Source: UBA5314 sp035560815
GTDB lineage: Bacteria; Bacillota; Syntrophomonadia; Syntrophomonadales; Syntrophomonadaceae
Length of the DNA: 64,000 nucleotides
Reading direction: 5' to 3'
NCBI GenBank assembly: GCA_035560815.1
Contig: DATMYR010000045.1
Coordinates: forward strand, 124,001 to 188,000
The translations under genes were made by a program, and so were the position numbers. The notes below the pieces were generated by a model. It was not told the DNA's origin. It saw only the letters and a program-made list of their open reading frames with translations, and ran no database searches. Positions 7,253-16,771 of this stretch are shown here, in pieces. Every line of letters begins with the position of its first letter. Position 1 is the first letter of the stretch.

Positions 7253-8857
7253 TTGCTGGTGTTCAGGCTGGTGGCAAAAAAGCTGGGTATTTGGCGTTCC
7301 CCAAAAAGCAAGAACCAAAGGGAAGCAGAAAAGAATTCTTCCCCTATTGCCCTGTCCAGGGATCTGGATGACAACCTGAATGATATCAGAAACATCCTGG
7401 GTCAAAGCAGTGATGTCATCATTCATAAAATGAAGATAGGCTCTCATGGAACCCTGGATGCAGCCATCATCTACATCGACGGTCTGGTGGAGAGGAACCT
7501 GGTGAACCAGGACCTATTGCGGCCTTTGATGTTCCATATGCAAATGGTAGAGAATGAACCTGAACGGAATCATTCCAGACTTCTCGAGTTCATACAAACA
7601 AGTGTATTAACAGCGGGGGATGTAGGTCCCTTGAAGGATATAACATCTGTGACCAGTGCAGTGTTGGCTGGTAATACAGCCATATTGGTTGAAGGGGAAA
7701 CCGAGGCTCTGGGCATCAATCTACGAGGATGGGAAAACCGCAGTCTTGAGGAAGCAAAAAACGAATCGGCTATTCGGGGGTCAAGAGTAGGTTTTAATGA
7801 AACCCTGCGTACTAACACGGCTTTGTTGCGCCGGATAATCCGAGACCCTGGTTTAACCTTTGATTCCGTGAAGATTGGGCAACGTACTAAAACCGACGTG
7901 AATATAGCTTATATTAAAGGAATAACCAAGGACAGCCTTATTGAAGAAGTTAAACAACGATTAAAGCGAATAGACACGGATGCCATCTTAGATGTGGGAT
8001 ATATTGAGCAATTTATAGAAGATAAGCCCTCATCCTTTTTCTCCACCATCGGTAATACTGAACGGCCGGACGTTGCAGCAGCTCGAATAATGGAGGGCCG
8101 AGCCGCAATTCTAGTAGACGGCTCACCCTTTGCGCTGACTGTACCCATGGTATTCATCGAAGGGTTCCAGAGCCCGGAGGATTATTATGCCCGTCCGTAT
8201 TTTGCCTCTCTTATACGATGGATTCGATTTCTGTCCTTTGAACTTAGCATCTACCTGCCAGCCGTTTATGTTGCATTGATGGCTTATCACCAGGAATTGT
8301 TCCCCACCCCGCTTTTGATTACGGTGGCAGCATCCAGGGAGGGGATACCTTTTCCTGCGGTAGCTGAAGCTCTGTTTATGGTAGTTCTTTTCGAAATCCT
8401 GCGGGAAGCGGGTTTGCGCATGCCTCGCACCCTGGGCCAGGCTGTGAGTATTGTGGGCGCCCTGGTCATAGGTCAGGCTGCGGTGTCAGCCGGCCTGGTA
8501 GGGGCACCTATGGTGGTAGTATTGGCAACAACGGCTATAGCGTCTTTCGTATCGCCCTCCCAGGCAGATTTGGGTGCGATCTTGCGCTTTATTATGGTTA
8601 TCGTAGCTGGTTTTCTGGGGATGTTCGGCATAGTCATAGTATCTCTGGAGCTGATTAGTCAACTGGCCGCCTTACGCTCTTTTGGGATACCCTACTTGTC
8701 TCCCATAACACCTCTAAATATTGGTGACTTAAAAGATGTTTTTATTCGAACACCCCTGTGGGCTATGAAAAACCGCCCGCAAAGCATTGGCTCCGCGAAT
8801 TCAGTGCGGCAGGCTAGCGGGCAGCAGCCCGGACCGGACGGGGGTGAAAAACGTTGA
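7253..8857 (+). CDS. spore germination protein, GerA family (A subunit)
   Basis: A germinant receptor A subunit of 534 residues. A soluble N-terminal region (about 1-290) includes the DVIIHKMKIG start of the GerA domain. The C-terminal membrane region starts near residue 320 and shows AASREGIPFPAVAEALFM and EILREAGLRMP, hallmarks of GerAA/GerKA proteins. The start is TTG at 7253 with GAAAGG upstream. It overlaps the next gene by 4 bp (TTGA). In spores the protein sits in the inner membrane with the B and C subunits and responds to nutrient germinants. The ligand cannot be predicted. Confidence 0.95.
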   Translation: MLVFRLVAKKLGIWRSPKSKNQREAEKNSSPIALSRDLDDNLNDIRNILGQSSDVIIHKMKIGSHGTLDAAIIYIDGLVERNLVNQDLLRPLMFHMQMVENEPERNHSRLLEFIQTSVLTAGDVGPLKDITSVTSAVLAGNTAILVEGETEALGINLRGWENRSLEEAKNESAIRGSRVGFNETLRTNTALLRRIIRDPGLTFDSVKIGQRTKTDVNIAYIKGITKDSLIEEVKQRLKRIDTDAILDVGYIEQFIEDKPSSFFSTIGNTERPDVAAARIMEGRAAILVDGSPFALTVPMVFIEGFQSPEDYYARPYFASLIRWIRFLSFELSIYLPAVYVALMAYHQELFPTPLLITVAASREGIPFPAVAEALFMVVLFEILREAGLRMPRTLGQAVSIVGALVIGQAAVSAGLVGAPMVVVLATTAIASFVSPSQADLGAILRFIMVIVAGFLGMFGIVIVSLELISQLAALRSFGIPYLSPITPLNIGDLKDVFIRTPLWAMKNRPQSIGSANSVRQASGQQPGPDGGEKR

Positions 8858-10056
8858 AAAACCAGAGACACCTCAGAATGTTTGCAGTGGTGATGTTATT
8901 AATCTTGTTTTCCGGATTCATATCCGGCTGTTGGGATAGCAGGGAACTAAACCAGCTGGGTATTTCATCTGGAGCAAGTTTTGATATTGACCCGGAAACG
9001 GGAGATGCTTTAATGACTTACCAAACCATTATTCCTAGCAAGGTAAAGAGCAGCACTTCGGGCAGCTCCGGAGAGCAAACCGGAGGAGAAATATCACCAG
9101 CTGTTATGTTATATCACACTAGGGGCGCTACTTGGATTGAGGCATTGGGCAACTATTATACCCATGGGGACCGCATCCAGTTTTATCCTGATGACAAGCT
9201 TAACATCTTTGGTAAGGAACTTGCTAAACAAGGGCTGTATTCACCTATCCAGGCAATTGTCAGATTCCCAGAGACTCGCCCCAACAGCTTAGTCTTGATT
9301 GCCCAAGATAAAGCCAGTGATATCCTGGCGGCTCAAGATGGGATAGAGACTATACAAGGAATGGGGATAGCCCGCGAGATCAAGCTATCGGCAGAATTCT
9401 CTAACTATCCTGGGGTAACGGTAATTGAATTCGCCAACCGCCTGATGAGCAAAACCACTGCGCCCATTGCCCCCATACTTAGCATATTTGAAGATACCGG
9501 AATGGAAGGCAAAAAGTCCAAAAAGGCAGGCATTTCGGGGACGGCAGTATTTAAAAGGGACAAGATGGTCGGTGAACTCAATAAACAGGAGTCGAGAGGG
9601 TTGCTATGGGCCATTAACAAGATTAAAAAAGGAATTGTGTTGGTAGATGCACCTGATGGATCAGGTAAGGCGAGCTTGTCCATTAGCCAAGCCAAAAGTA
9701 AAATCCAGCCTGAACTGATTGATGGCAAAATTACTATAACTATTGAGATTGAAGAAGAGGGCAACCTGACGGAGTACAACGGCTTCCAAAACCTGAGCGA
9801 TAGCCTGCTTAAGCAACTTGAGGAACGCCAGAATGAAAAAATCAAAAGTGATATTATGGCAGCCATTGAGAAGTCAATTACACTTAATGCTGACATTTTT
9901 GGCTTCGGTGAAGCAGTACATCGTAAATACAAAAAGGATTGGCCTGACTTGGAAGCCAGATGGGAAGAGATATATCCGAGCATTGATGTAGTTATCAAGG
10001 TAAAAACCCACGTTAATGAAAATGGAGATATAACCAAAGCGGTTATTCCGCAATAA
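8854..10056 (+). CDS. spore germination lipoprotein, Ger(x)C family (C subunit)
   Basis: 400 residues. The signal peptide ends in a lipobox with C26 followed by WDSRELNQLG, the canonical start of mature GerC proteins. The TTG start at 8854 overlaps the stop of the A subunit, indicating translational coupling. The protein would be lipid-anchored on the outer face of the spore inner membrane and complete the receptor. The B subunit begins 21 bp downstream. Confidence 0.95.
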   Translation: MKNQRHLRMFAVVMLLILFSGFISGCWDSRELNQLGISSGASFDIDPETGDALMTYQTIIPSKVKSSTSGSSGEQTGGEISPAVMLYHTRGATWIEALGNYYTHGDRIQFYPDDKLNIFGKELAKQGLYSPIQAIVRFPETRPNSLVLIAQDKASDILAAQDGIETIQGMGIAREIKLSAEFSNYPGVTVIEFANRLMSKTTAPIAPILSIFEDTGMEGKKSKKAGISGTAVFKRDKMVGELNKQESRGLLWAINKIKKGIVLVDAPDGSGKASLSISQAKSKIQPELIDGKITITIEIEEEGNLTEYNGFQNLSDSLLKQLEERQNEKIKSDIMAAIEKSITLNADIFGFGEAVHRKYKKDWPDLEARWEEIYPSIDVVIKVKTHVNENGDITKAVIPQ

Positions 10057-10077
10057 GCTTCGATAGGGGCTTGATTT

Positions 10078-11178
10078 ATGTTATTAGAAGAAGGCAGAAT
10101 ATCAAGGTTCCAACTTACTATGCTGATGGTGGGGTTTATTTATGGCACTTCGGTGATTGTGTCTCCGGCACGGTCTGCAGGTCATGATGGCTGGATCGCC
10201 AGTCTTATAGGTGTCATGGAAGCTCTGCTCATTGCTTGGGTATTTTGCGTTTTAGTCAATCAATTTAAGGATAAAACCCTGATTGAGATCAATGATCTGG
10301 TCTACGGCCGCATGCTGGGTAAGGTCATCTCCTTGATTTTCATATGGTATTTATTTCACCTGAGTGCACTGGTTTTAAATGTCTTTGGCCGCTTTTTTGC
10401 TACAGAAATTTACCTTGCTACCCCCAAGACAGTAATTCTCATAATCATTGTGGCAGTATGTGCCTCCACCGTGGGCCGGGGTATCGAAGTTTTGGCCAGA
10501 TGCAGTATGGTTCTGGTATTACTTACATTATTCATCATCATTAATGATGCAGCCTTAGCGATACCCACTATGGATATTAAAAATTTACTGCCGATTTTAG
10601 ATATTCCGGTAGGAAAACTATTATGGGCGGCTCACGGTGCGGCCGCTTTTCCATTTGCGGAAACAGTGGCATTTACCATGATTTTCGCTTTTTCAAACAA
10701 CCATAAGGGAAGATACGCTCCTGTTGCCACAGCCATACTCATTGGAGGGCTAAGTCTCACCCTGTTGGTAGCACGCAATTCGCTGGTATTGGGACCCATG
10801 GAATCTGCTTATGAATACCCAACGTATATGGCAATACAAATGATCGACATAGGAGATATCCTTAGCCGTGGCGAAGTTGTGGTGGCTGTCTTTTTCATAT
10901 TTACGGGGTTTCTCAAATTATCAGTTCTCCTTTATGGAACGGTTTTGGGCTTATCCCAGGTTTTCAACCTGCGTTCATACCGCCCGCTTATCATTCCAAT
11001 AGGGATATTGATGATCATTCTAGCCCTGACCAATGTGGGAAGCAGTATAGAGTTGTATTCCTTCATAAATAAAGAGTTTCCTATCTATATTATGCCCTGG
11101 GAACTTGGGATTCCGCTTATTACGCTGATCGTGGCGAAACTACGCAAGCTGCCTCAAACAGGGGGTGAGACGGCATGA
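10078..11178 (+). CDS. spore germination permease, GerB family (B subunit)
   Basis: The 366-residue polytopic membrane protein has roughly ten hydrophobic segments, of the amino acid-permease-like spore permease family. It opens with LLEEGRISRFQLTMLM and contains RGIEVLARCSM, both typical of GerAB/GerKB. It is the third gene of the operon, and its stop overlaps the start of a small membrane protein (ATGA). GerB subunits form the germinant-binding pocket in characterised receptors. Confidence 0.95.
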   Translation: MLLEEGRISRFQLTMLMVGFIYGTSVIVSPARSAGHDGWIASLIGVMEALLIAWVFCVLVNQFKDKTLIEINDLVYGRMLGKVISLIFIWYLFHLSALVLNVFGRFFATEIYLATPKTVILIIIVAVCASTVGRGIEVLARCSMVLVLLTLFIIINDAALAIPTMDIKNLLPILDIPVGKLLWAAHGAAAFPFAETVAFTMIFAFSNNHKGRYAPVATAILIGGLSLTLLVARNSLVLGPMESAYEYPTYMAIQMIDIGDILSRGEVVVAVFFIFTGFLKLSVLLYGTVLGLSQVFNLRSYRPLIIPIGILMIILALTNVGSSIELYSFINKEFPIYIMPWELGIPLITLIVAKLRKLPQTGGETA

Positions 11179-11384
11179 TAGCCCTATTGCTGCTGGGGTT
11201 CGGAATTGTAGCCTTCATCCAGATTCCTGCTCTGGTTCGAAAACAATGGTGGCGGGAGCTAATCAGCTTCCTGGTTTTATGGACTACCGGGCTTCTTCTC
11301 AGCATCCTGCTGTCCATGGGGGTACACATTCCTCCGGTGACAGTAATCATTGGCCAATATTTATCCCACCTATTTCCAATGTAA
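11175..11384 (+). CDS. small two-helix membrane protein at the end of the ger operon
   Basis: 69 residues with two hydrophobic segments (about 1-19 and 28-48) joined by a short basic stretch (VRKQWWRE). The ATG overlaps the stop codon of the permease gene by 4 bp, so it is translationally coupled and very probably expressed. Small extra proteins occur in several clostridial germinant receptor operons. I do not recognise a named family. An accessory or assembly role for the receptor is inference from position only. Confidence 0.7.
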   Translation: MIALLLLGFGIVAFIQIPALVRKQWWRELISFLVLWTTGLLLSILLSMGVHIPPVTVIIGQYLSHLFPM

Positions 11385-11434
11385 AAATTGTCCCTGCCCT
11401 TATGGATATTGAATAGCATTTGGAAAATAGCAGA

Positions 11435-11469
11435 AAGAGAGGGTCATACAAGCAATATGACTCTCTCTT
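11435..11469. terminator. 14-bp stem-loop closing the ger operon
   Basis: Arms 11435-11448 and 11456-11469 are complementary over 14 bp with one G-T wobble and a 7-nt loop. It lies between convergent genes (ger operon plus strand, FAD/Fe-S oxidase minus strand). No clear T-run, so it may act as a bidirectional barrier. Confidence 0.6.
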
Positions 11470-11494
11470 GAAATCCAGTTCCCGTGATTAACTA

Positions 11495-14400
11495 TTAAGG
11501 CCGAGTATTACGCAGGTACTCTTCCATTTTGGGCATAAAATAGGGAATAATTTCAGCCAGCATTTTAGGCATCAGCACTTCCATCGTCTTAGGCATCAAG
11601 GATGGCATCTGCGCTTCCAGGTAGTCTGGCATGGGAATGGCCTCCCCTACCTTGACCAGCATCTGAGGCATAACCTTGGGTAGGATGCCAGGCAACAGGG
11701 TAGGAAACAGGGCTGGCATGACGCCTTTCATCATGGCAATCATTGGCTCTTTAAAGACATCCGGAGCTTTGATCACCATATGCATCATCCCCCGGTACAT
11801 TTCGGGCATCGCTTCGATCAGGTCAGGAATCATCTCGGCCATTAGATTGGCCATCCCCCAGGGGGTCATCATACGAATCATGCCTTCAAATACCGCCCAT
11901 TTTTCATCCACCACCGCATCCGAAGTTGGCACTTCAAAGCCGCAAGCCTCTGCTGTGAGAGTTGCCAGGTCGCGGATTTCGATTGGTAACCCTCTCAGAT
12001 CTCGGGAGCGTTTGAGCTGCACCCGGCAGCAGGGGCAGGCGGTAATTAAGGTATCGGCTCCTGTGTCAATAGCTTCCTGCACCCGAATGGCTCCAATCTC
12101 TTCAGCAATATCGGGATCTGCCACCAGTGTCAGAACCGATCCACAACAGTGAGCATCATTTTGGTTAAACCGCATCTCTCGAAAGTCTGAACCTGGGATT
12201 GCATTGATCAGGGTGCGTGGTCCTGCAAAGCGGACCCCGGCCCTGCCCATATGACAGGGGTCATGATAGGTAACTTTACGTCCGATGTCGCCAGGAATCT
12301 GAAATTCACCGACTTCAATCTTTTCAGCCAGCACATCCGCATAATGCATCGCATGAAATGGATAGTCTACCCCATGCTCTTCCGCCCAGTGGCGGTAATA
12401 GACCTCCCAAACCAACCAGCAGGCCGGACAGGTCGTAATAATTTTTGTAGCGCCTAGTTTCTTCATGTTTTCAATGTTCTTGGCTGCTGTTTCATCAAAA
12501 ACTTCCCAGCGGCCGGCAGCCAGCATGGGAATCCCGCAGCATTGCTCTTCCTTCCCCATATAGGAGTACTCCACCCCGGCCTGGGCCAGGACCAGGGCTG
12601 CTGACTGGGCAACATCCTGTTCAACGAAGGAGGAAGTGCAGCCCGGGAAGAAGGCATACTCCGCCTTTTCCTTAATTAGAGGCCGAATTTTTCCGGTTAT
12701 CCAGGCATCTCGGTCCTCAGCATAACTACCCCAGATGTTTCCCTGCTGGCGCATGGTGTTGACCATAATTTCAAAAGGTGGAAAGGTATGATACCCCCGC
12801 CCATCCACTAAGAGGCCACGCATCTTAAGCCATGAGGATTCATTAGGCAAATCCAATTGGCAGGTGCGGTTGCACATCTCACAAGTGGTGCAGGCCAGGA
12901 AAGTCTCGGCTGATTTCTGATCGAACTCCACTTCCCCTTCTAAGAGCATCTTGATAAAGGTCCATTTGCCTCGGGGCGATTGTGATTCCCATCCCCGCCC
13001 GTAATACTGGTCGCAATGATCGACACAATAACCGCACTGTGAGCAGGCGTAAGCGTACCAGGCTATGTCGCCCGGAATTCCTTTTCTTTCTTTAAACACC
13101 TCGCCCGGTTCCTTTCCCTGTGCCCAGTTGCCGAAAACCCGAACCAGAGGTTCCAGGGCGTTGGCCATCTTCAAGCCCTGAGACACCAGGCTGACATCCA
13201 GAACCTTGCCCGGGTTCATAATCCCCAGGGGGTCCACTTCCTTTTTGAACTTATGAAGGACCTCCACGGTGTCCTTGCCCAAAACCTGGTCGGCGAAACC
13301 GGTAAAATAAAGGCCGGTGGCATAAGGACGGCCGCCGTATTTCTGCGCTACTTTAAGGGCGGTCAGAGATAAGCCAAAGGCCAGGTTGAAGTTGAAGCTG
13401 CGCTCATCATGAGGAATAAAGCCCAGGAGTACGATTTCACGCTGGTTGGTGGCAAAACCCTCCAGGATAAAAGTCTGTTTAATGTCTTCTCTCGTTTCCT
13501 CGATTACCTGGGCAAGGTTCTCTATCGGTACAATCACCTCACTGGGAATCAGTGAAGGGGCAATGCGTTTGGCCCGCATGGGTTCAAAACGGGCTGCCCA
13601 TTCGTGCAAAGCTACTTCTTCCGAGAGAAGCTCTCCTCCATTTCGGTCCGCCAGTTGCAGTACATCCTCCCGGATAAGATCACAGCGATCTTCGGTGCAG
13701 GCCATCAAGACAATATATTTCTCCGGCAGCACCACCCGCGAATGGGATTCAGCCGGACGGCCGTGATGCAGATGGGGCGGCAGTTTATTCTTCAATTTGG
13801 CTGCATCAGGATTAATGAAAGTTACTGACCAGAGCAGCACTTTACGGTCATAAAGCCCCTGCATAAAAGCCCCTAAATCCGCTGACTTTTCAAAAGCCAC
13901 AGCTGTAACATGCATCCCTTTCTGAGCCTTGACCCGCAGGCATACCTGGCTAATAAACCCACTTATTCCATTGGCCCCGTTCACCAGCTGCAAATCCTGT
14001 CCGCGCAATTGCCGAATCTGACCGTCGGGCTGGACCAGGCGCGCCCATACTACGTTGTCAGCAAAGTATCCATATTCATAGCTGCCAATGCCCGCTCCAC
14101 CCTGAGCCAACCAGCCAGCCACGGTAGAAGAAGGCGCACTGGTAGGATAGCAGGTCAGAGTCAGTCCTTTTTGATTGAGCTGGTATTCCAATTCGTTCCA
14201 CACAACCCCGGGCTCAACCGTGGCTGTACGCTCTTCCGCATTGATTTCTATGATCTTTTTCATACGGTTGAATTCTACTACCAGGCCGCCCTCTACCGGC
14301 AAGACGCCCCCATAACCCGAGGTGGCCTTACCCCTGGGAGTGAGGTTGGTTTCCGATTCTACCGCCATTTTGACCAGCTCGACTAGTTCCTCCTCATCAA

Positions 14401-14572
14401 GAGGTTGAACGATTCCCTTAGGCACCGGGTTGCCCGCCAGAGGTTTTACCATCGATGGCATGACTCCCATATCATGGGCATAAATCTTACGTTCCAGCTC
14501 ATCAAAACAAACGCGCGAGCCATACTTTTCCTTAAGAATACTCTCCATCTCTTTGCTTATCTTCATACCCAT
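11495..14572 (-). CDS. FAD-linked oxidase / 4Fe-4S / CCG-domain oxidoreductase with Met/Pro-rich tail
   Basis: 1025 residues in one chain. FAD-binding (PCMH-type) domain about 45-215 with TPRGKATSGYGG and APSSTVAGWLAQGGAGIGS; oxidase C-terminal domain about 235-460; dicluster ferredoxin with C510/C513/C516/C520 and C561/C564/C567/C571; two CCG domains with CCG at 678 and 809 and partner cysteines at 643, 715/718, 773 and 846/848/849. Such proteins resemble GlcD/GlcF or D-lactate dehydrogenase fusions and pass electrons from a 2-hydroxyacid to a membrane or protein carrier. Residues about 895-1025 are an extra tail with 25 methionines in 128 residues and repeated MPxM motifs. An ATG at 14566 is an alternative start. 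Substrate unknown; lactate/glycolate-type or electron-transfer roles are both possible. Confidence 0.9.
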   Translation of the reverse strand: MGMKISKEMESILKEKYGSRVCFDELERKIYAHDMGVMPSMVKPLAGNPVPKGIVQPLDEEELVELVKMAVESETNLTPRGKATSGYGGVLPVEGGLVVEFNRMKKIIEINAEERTATVEPGVVWNELEYQLNQKGLTLTCYPTSAPSSTVAGWLAQGGAGIGSYEYGYFADNVVWARLVQPDGQIRQLRGQDLQLVNGANGISGFISQVCLRVKAQKGMHVTAVAFEKSADLGAFMQGLYDRKVLLWSVTFINPDAAKLKNKLPPHLHHGRPAESHSRVVLPEKYIVLMACTEDRCDLIREDVLQLADRNGGELLSEEVALHEWAARFEPMRAKRIAPSLIPSEVIVPIENLAQVIEETREDIKQTFILEGFATNQREIVLLGFIPHDERSFNFNLAFGLSLTALKVAQKYGGRPYATGLYFTGFADQVLGKDTVEVLHKFKKEVDPLGIMNPGKVLDVSLVSQGLKMANALEPLVRVFGNWAQGKEPGEVFKERKGIPGDIAWYAYACSQCGYCVDHCDQYYGRGWESQSPRGKWTFIKMLLEGEVEFDQKSAETFLACTTCEMCNRTCQLDLPNESSWLKMRGLLVDGRGYHTFPPFEIMVNTMRQQGNIWGSYAEDRDAWITGKIRPLIKEKAEYAFFPGCTSSFVEQDVAQSAALVLAQAGVEYSYMGKEEQCCGIPMLAAGRWEVFDETAAKNIENMKKLGATKIITTCPACWLVWEVYYRHWAEEHGVDYPFHAMHYADVLAEKIEVGEFQIPGDIGRKVTYHDPCHMGRAGVRFAGPRTLINAIPGSDFREMRFNQNDAHCCGSVLTLVADPDIAEEIGAIRVQEAIDTGADTLITACPCCRVQLKRSRDLRGLPIEIRDLATLTAEACGFEVPTSDAVVDEKWAVFEGMIRMMTPWGMANLMAEMIPDLIEAMPEMYRGMMHMVIKAPDVFKEPMIAMMKGVMPALFPTLLPGILPKVMPQMLVKVGEAIPMPDYLEAQMPSLMPKTMEVLMPKMLAEIIPYFMPKMEEYLRNTRP

Positions 14573-14729
14573 ACCCCCCTCCGGTTTATAGGTTTATTAT
14601 ACCTTACTTATTCCCGGCTGCCTACAGGTATGTCCAGCCAATTTTCTTAGGTGCTTAAGAGGAAGAAGGCGCTGATTTCTAGGATTTAGTATACTTACTC
14701 AATTGCCCATTGAGCTGCTGGTGAGTGTA

Positions 14730-14771
14730 TAAAAAAACCAAGGATTCACCGATAAACGGTAAACCCCTGGT
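14730..14771 (-). terminator. intrinsic terminator after the B12 radical SAM gene
   Basis: On the minus strand a 15-bp stem (14757-14771 with 14737-14751, three G-U wobbles, 5-nt loop) is followed by a run of seven T. It lies 50 bp past the stop codon. Confidence 0.85.
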
Positions 14772-14821
14772 CAATATGAGTCAATTTTTCTTACCGGTTA
14801 ATGGCTCCCGGTTTGTTGCTT

Positions 14822-16579
14822 CTAAAACTGAAAGTTAGGCAGTGAAAGATCGTACTTCTCCATGGTATTCATGAAAGCTTCTCCCAGCGTAGTTTTGAGC
14901 TGTACCCGACGCCCCAGTCCTGCCACTTTATCTAGTTCTCGAATAAACGCTTTGAGTACATCTTCTGATCCAAAGCTCATTTGTCCGATATTGATTACCA
15001 GTTCCTTGTAATGCTGGCCTACCAGCCCCCGAAGGGTGGCAACCACTTCCCGGAGAGCCATCTTATTGAGACAGCCCCGCAACTCAATCAAAAAGGCGTC
15101 TTTTTGTTCCATAATCTCCAGATCCAAAATTTTCTCTGTAGAGAGATAACGGAAACGTTTCAATCGAAAGGATTCAACTGTCTTACTCAACGTAAAGGCA
15201 GGATCAAAGTCGGGCTTTCGGGAGAGTCCTTTCAGATACTCGCTATACCGGCGGCTCTCCCGGGAAAACACCTGTGTTAAATAGAAACCAGCCGCCCTGT
15301 GCACCAGTGCCTGCCTGCTCTTTCCAGCCAGGCTTCGAGCCAGGCGCAGCGGCGAATAAAAGGCTTTGTAGGCTTTCAATGTTTCACTCTGCAGCTCCCA
15401 GGGTGTCATACGCTGGGGCATAAATACTACATGATGCCCGTCATAAAAACGCCAATCCCTGGTAAGCAATCGTCCGCCCGCTTCCATTTCTTGAAATAGT
15501 GGGGTGCCGGGCAAAGGGACCAGGTTCATATATTGAACCGTATCCAGGTTGGAAGCAACTGTATATTTCAAGGTTTCTTGCACAGTCGCCACATCATCGT
15601 CATCACCCCCCAGAACAAACATGCCGTGCACCATGATTCCATGGTTGTGGAAGGCTTTTATACAATAGTCGATATCCTCCAGCCCTTGCTTCTTGTTGAA
15701 GGCTTCGAGGGTGCGGGGGTTTACGGATTCCATTCCCACATAAACCATTTTGCAGTTGGCTCTCTTCATCAACTCCAGCATTTCCTGGTCGCGGGCCGTC
15801 TCCACCCGAACCTGGGCTCCCCACCAGGAAGGCATCTCTCCTCGGTCAATCATAGCTTTGAGCAGGGCCTTGGTGCGCCGGGGATGGGCGGTGAAGTTGT
15901 CGTCACAGATAAAAACCATACGGCCGCTATAGGGCGCCAATTCCGCCAGCGATTGCTCCAGGCTACGGTGCCGGTAGTGGCGTCCAAACATCCGAGTTAC
16001 ACAGCAAAAGGTACAGTCATAGGGGCATCCTCGGGAAGTCATAACCGGGATACAATTCAGACCAAGCTCGGTAAGGAATGCCGGGTCGGGAACGGGTAGG
16101 GATTCCATATCCGGAAGTTCAGGCAGAGGATTCTCAACCAGACTTCCCTCTCGATAATAACTGAGACCGGGTACTGTCAGCGGTTCAGCCCCTCGATCCA
16201 GGCATTCCACCAGGTGGACAAAACTGTGGTCAGCCTCACCCCGGCATACATAGTCGCAGTACCCCAAAGCTTCCTGGGGCAGAAAACTGGCATGCACCCC
16301 GCCGATGACCACTGGGATGCCTTTTTGGCGGATATACCCGGCTATGTTATAGGCTTCCTGGCAGGTGGAAGTCGTGGTGGAAATGCCAACCAGGTCGGCA
16401 TCCAGAATATCGGAGGTTCGGATTCGGGCACCACTTTCATAGATAAAACGCACCTGAAATCCCCGTTGTTTCAGCTGGGTGGCAATAAGAGGCAATCCCA
16501 GGCGGGGCATCCTGATAAAGCTGTAAACATGACGGCCTGGGGCTTTCGGTTCGATCAGGGTTATTTTCTTGATCCCCAT
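14822..16579 (-). CDS. B12-binding-domain radical SAM protein with C-terminal STAS-like domain
   Basis: 585 residues. The N-terminal cobalamin-binding-like domain (about 1-140) shows MPRLGLPLIATQLKQ and VVIGGVHASFLP. The radical SAM core has C185-x3-C189-x2-C192 in SRGCPYDCTFCC. The last 110 residues (about 475-585) resemble a STAS domain, with LIELRGCLNKMALRE followed by LVINIGQMSFGSEDVLKAF. Start supported by AAGGAG ten bases upstream. The enzyme class includes methyltransferases and cyclases acting on unactivated carbon, so the reaction cannot be named. The gene stands alone between two terminators. The STAS assignment rests on pattern only. Confidence 0.88.
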   Translation of the reverse strand: MGIKKITLIEPKAPGRHVYSFIRMPRLGLPLIATQLKQRGFQVRFIYESGARIRTSDILDADLVGISTTTSTCQEAYNIAGYIRQKGIPVVIGGVHASFLPQEALGYCDYVCRGEADHSFVHLVECLDRGAEPLTVPGLSYYREGSLVENPLPELPDMESLPVPDPAFLTELGLNCIPVMTSRGCPYDCTFCCVTRMFGRHYRHRSLEQSLAELAPYSGRMVFICDDNFTAHPRRTKALLKAMIDRGEMPSWWGAQVRVETARDQEMLELMKRANCKMVYVGMESVNPRTLEAFNKKQGLEDIDYCIKAFHNHGIMVHGMFVLGGDDDDVATVQETLKYTVASNLDTVQYMNLVPLPGTPLFQEMEAGGRLLTRDWRFYDGHHVVFMPQRMTPWELQSETLKAYKAFYSPLRLARSLAGKSRQALVHRAAGFYLTQVFSRESRRYSEYLKGLSRKPDFDPAFTLSKTVESFRLKRFRYLSTEKILDLEIMEQKDAFLIELRGCLNKMALREVVATLRGLVGQHYKELVINIGQMSFGSEDVLKAFIRELDKVAGLGRRVQLKTTLGEAFMNTMEKYDLSLPNFQF

Positions 16580-16666
16580 TCACTTCAACTCCTTTTTCCC
16601 ACACATTAAAGGGACCTATCAACTATTAGGATTCTCGCCCTAAATTACAGATATACGGTAAATAAC

Positions 16667-16693
16667 AAAAAAACGGGCTAAGTACACCCGTTT
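16667..16693 (-). terminator. intrinsic terminator after emrB
   Basis: Minus strand: AAACGGG, a 9-nt loop, then CCCGTTT followed by a T-run. It sits 79 bp beyond the stop codon of the efflux gene. Confidence 0.8.
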
Positions 16694-16771
16694 CCGCAAA
16701 ATATCAATATGAGCACAGGTAGATAAAATTCTGTTTCCCTTCGTATAAAAATCGCGGTAGGAGCTGTCTAA

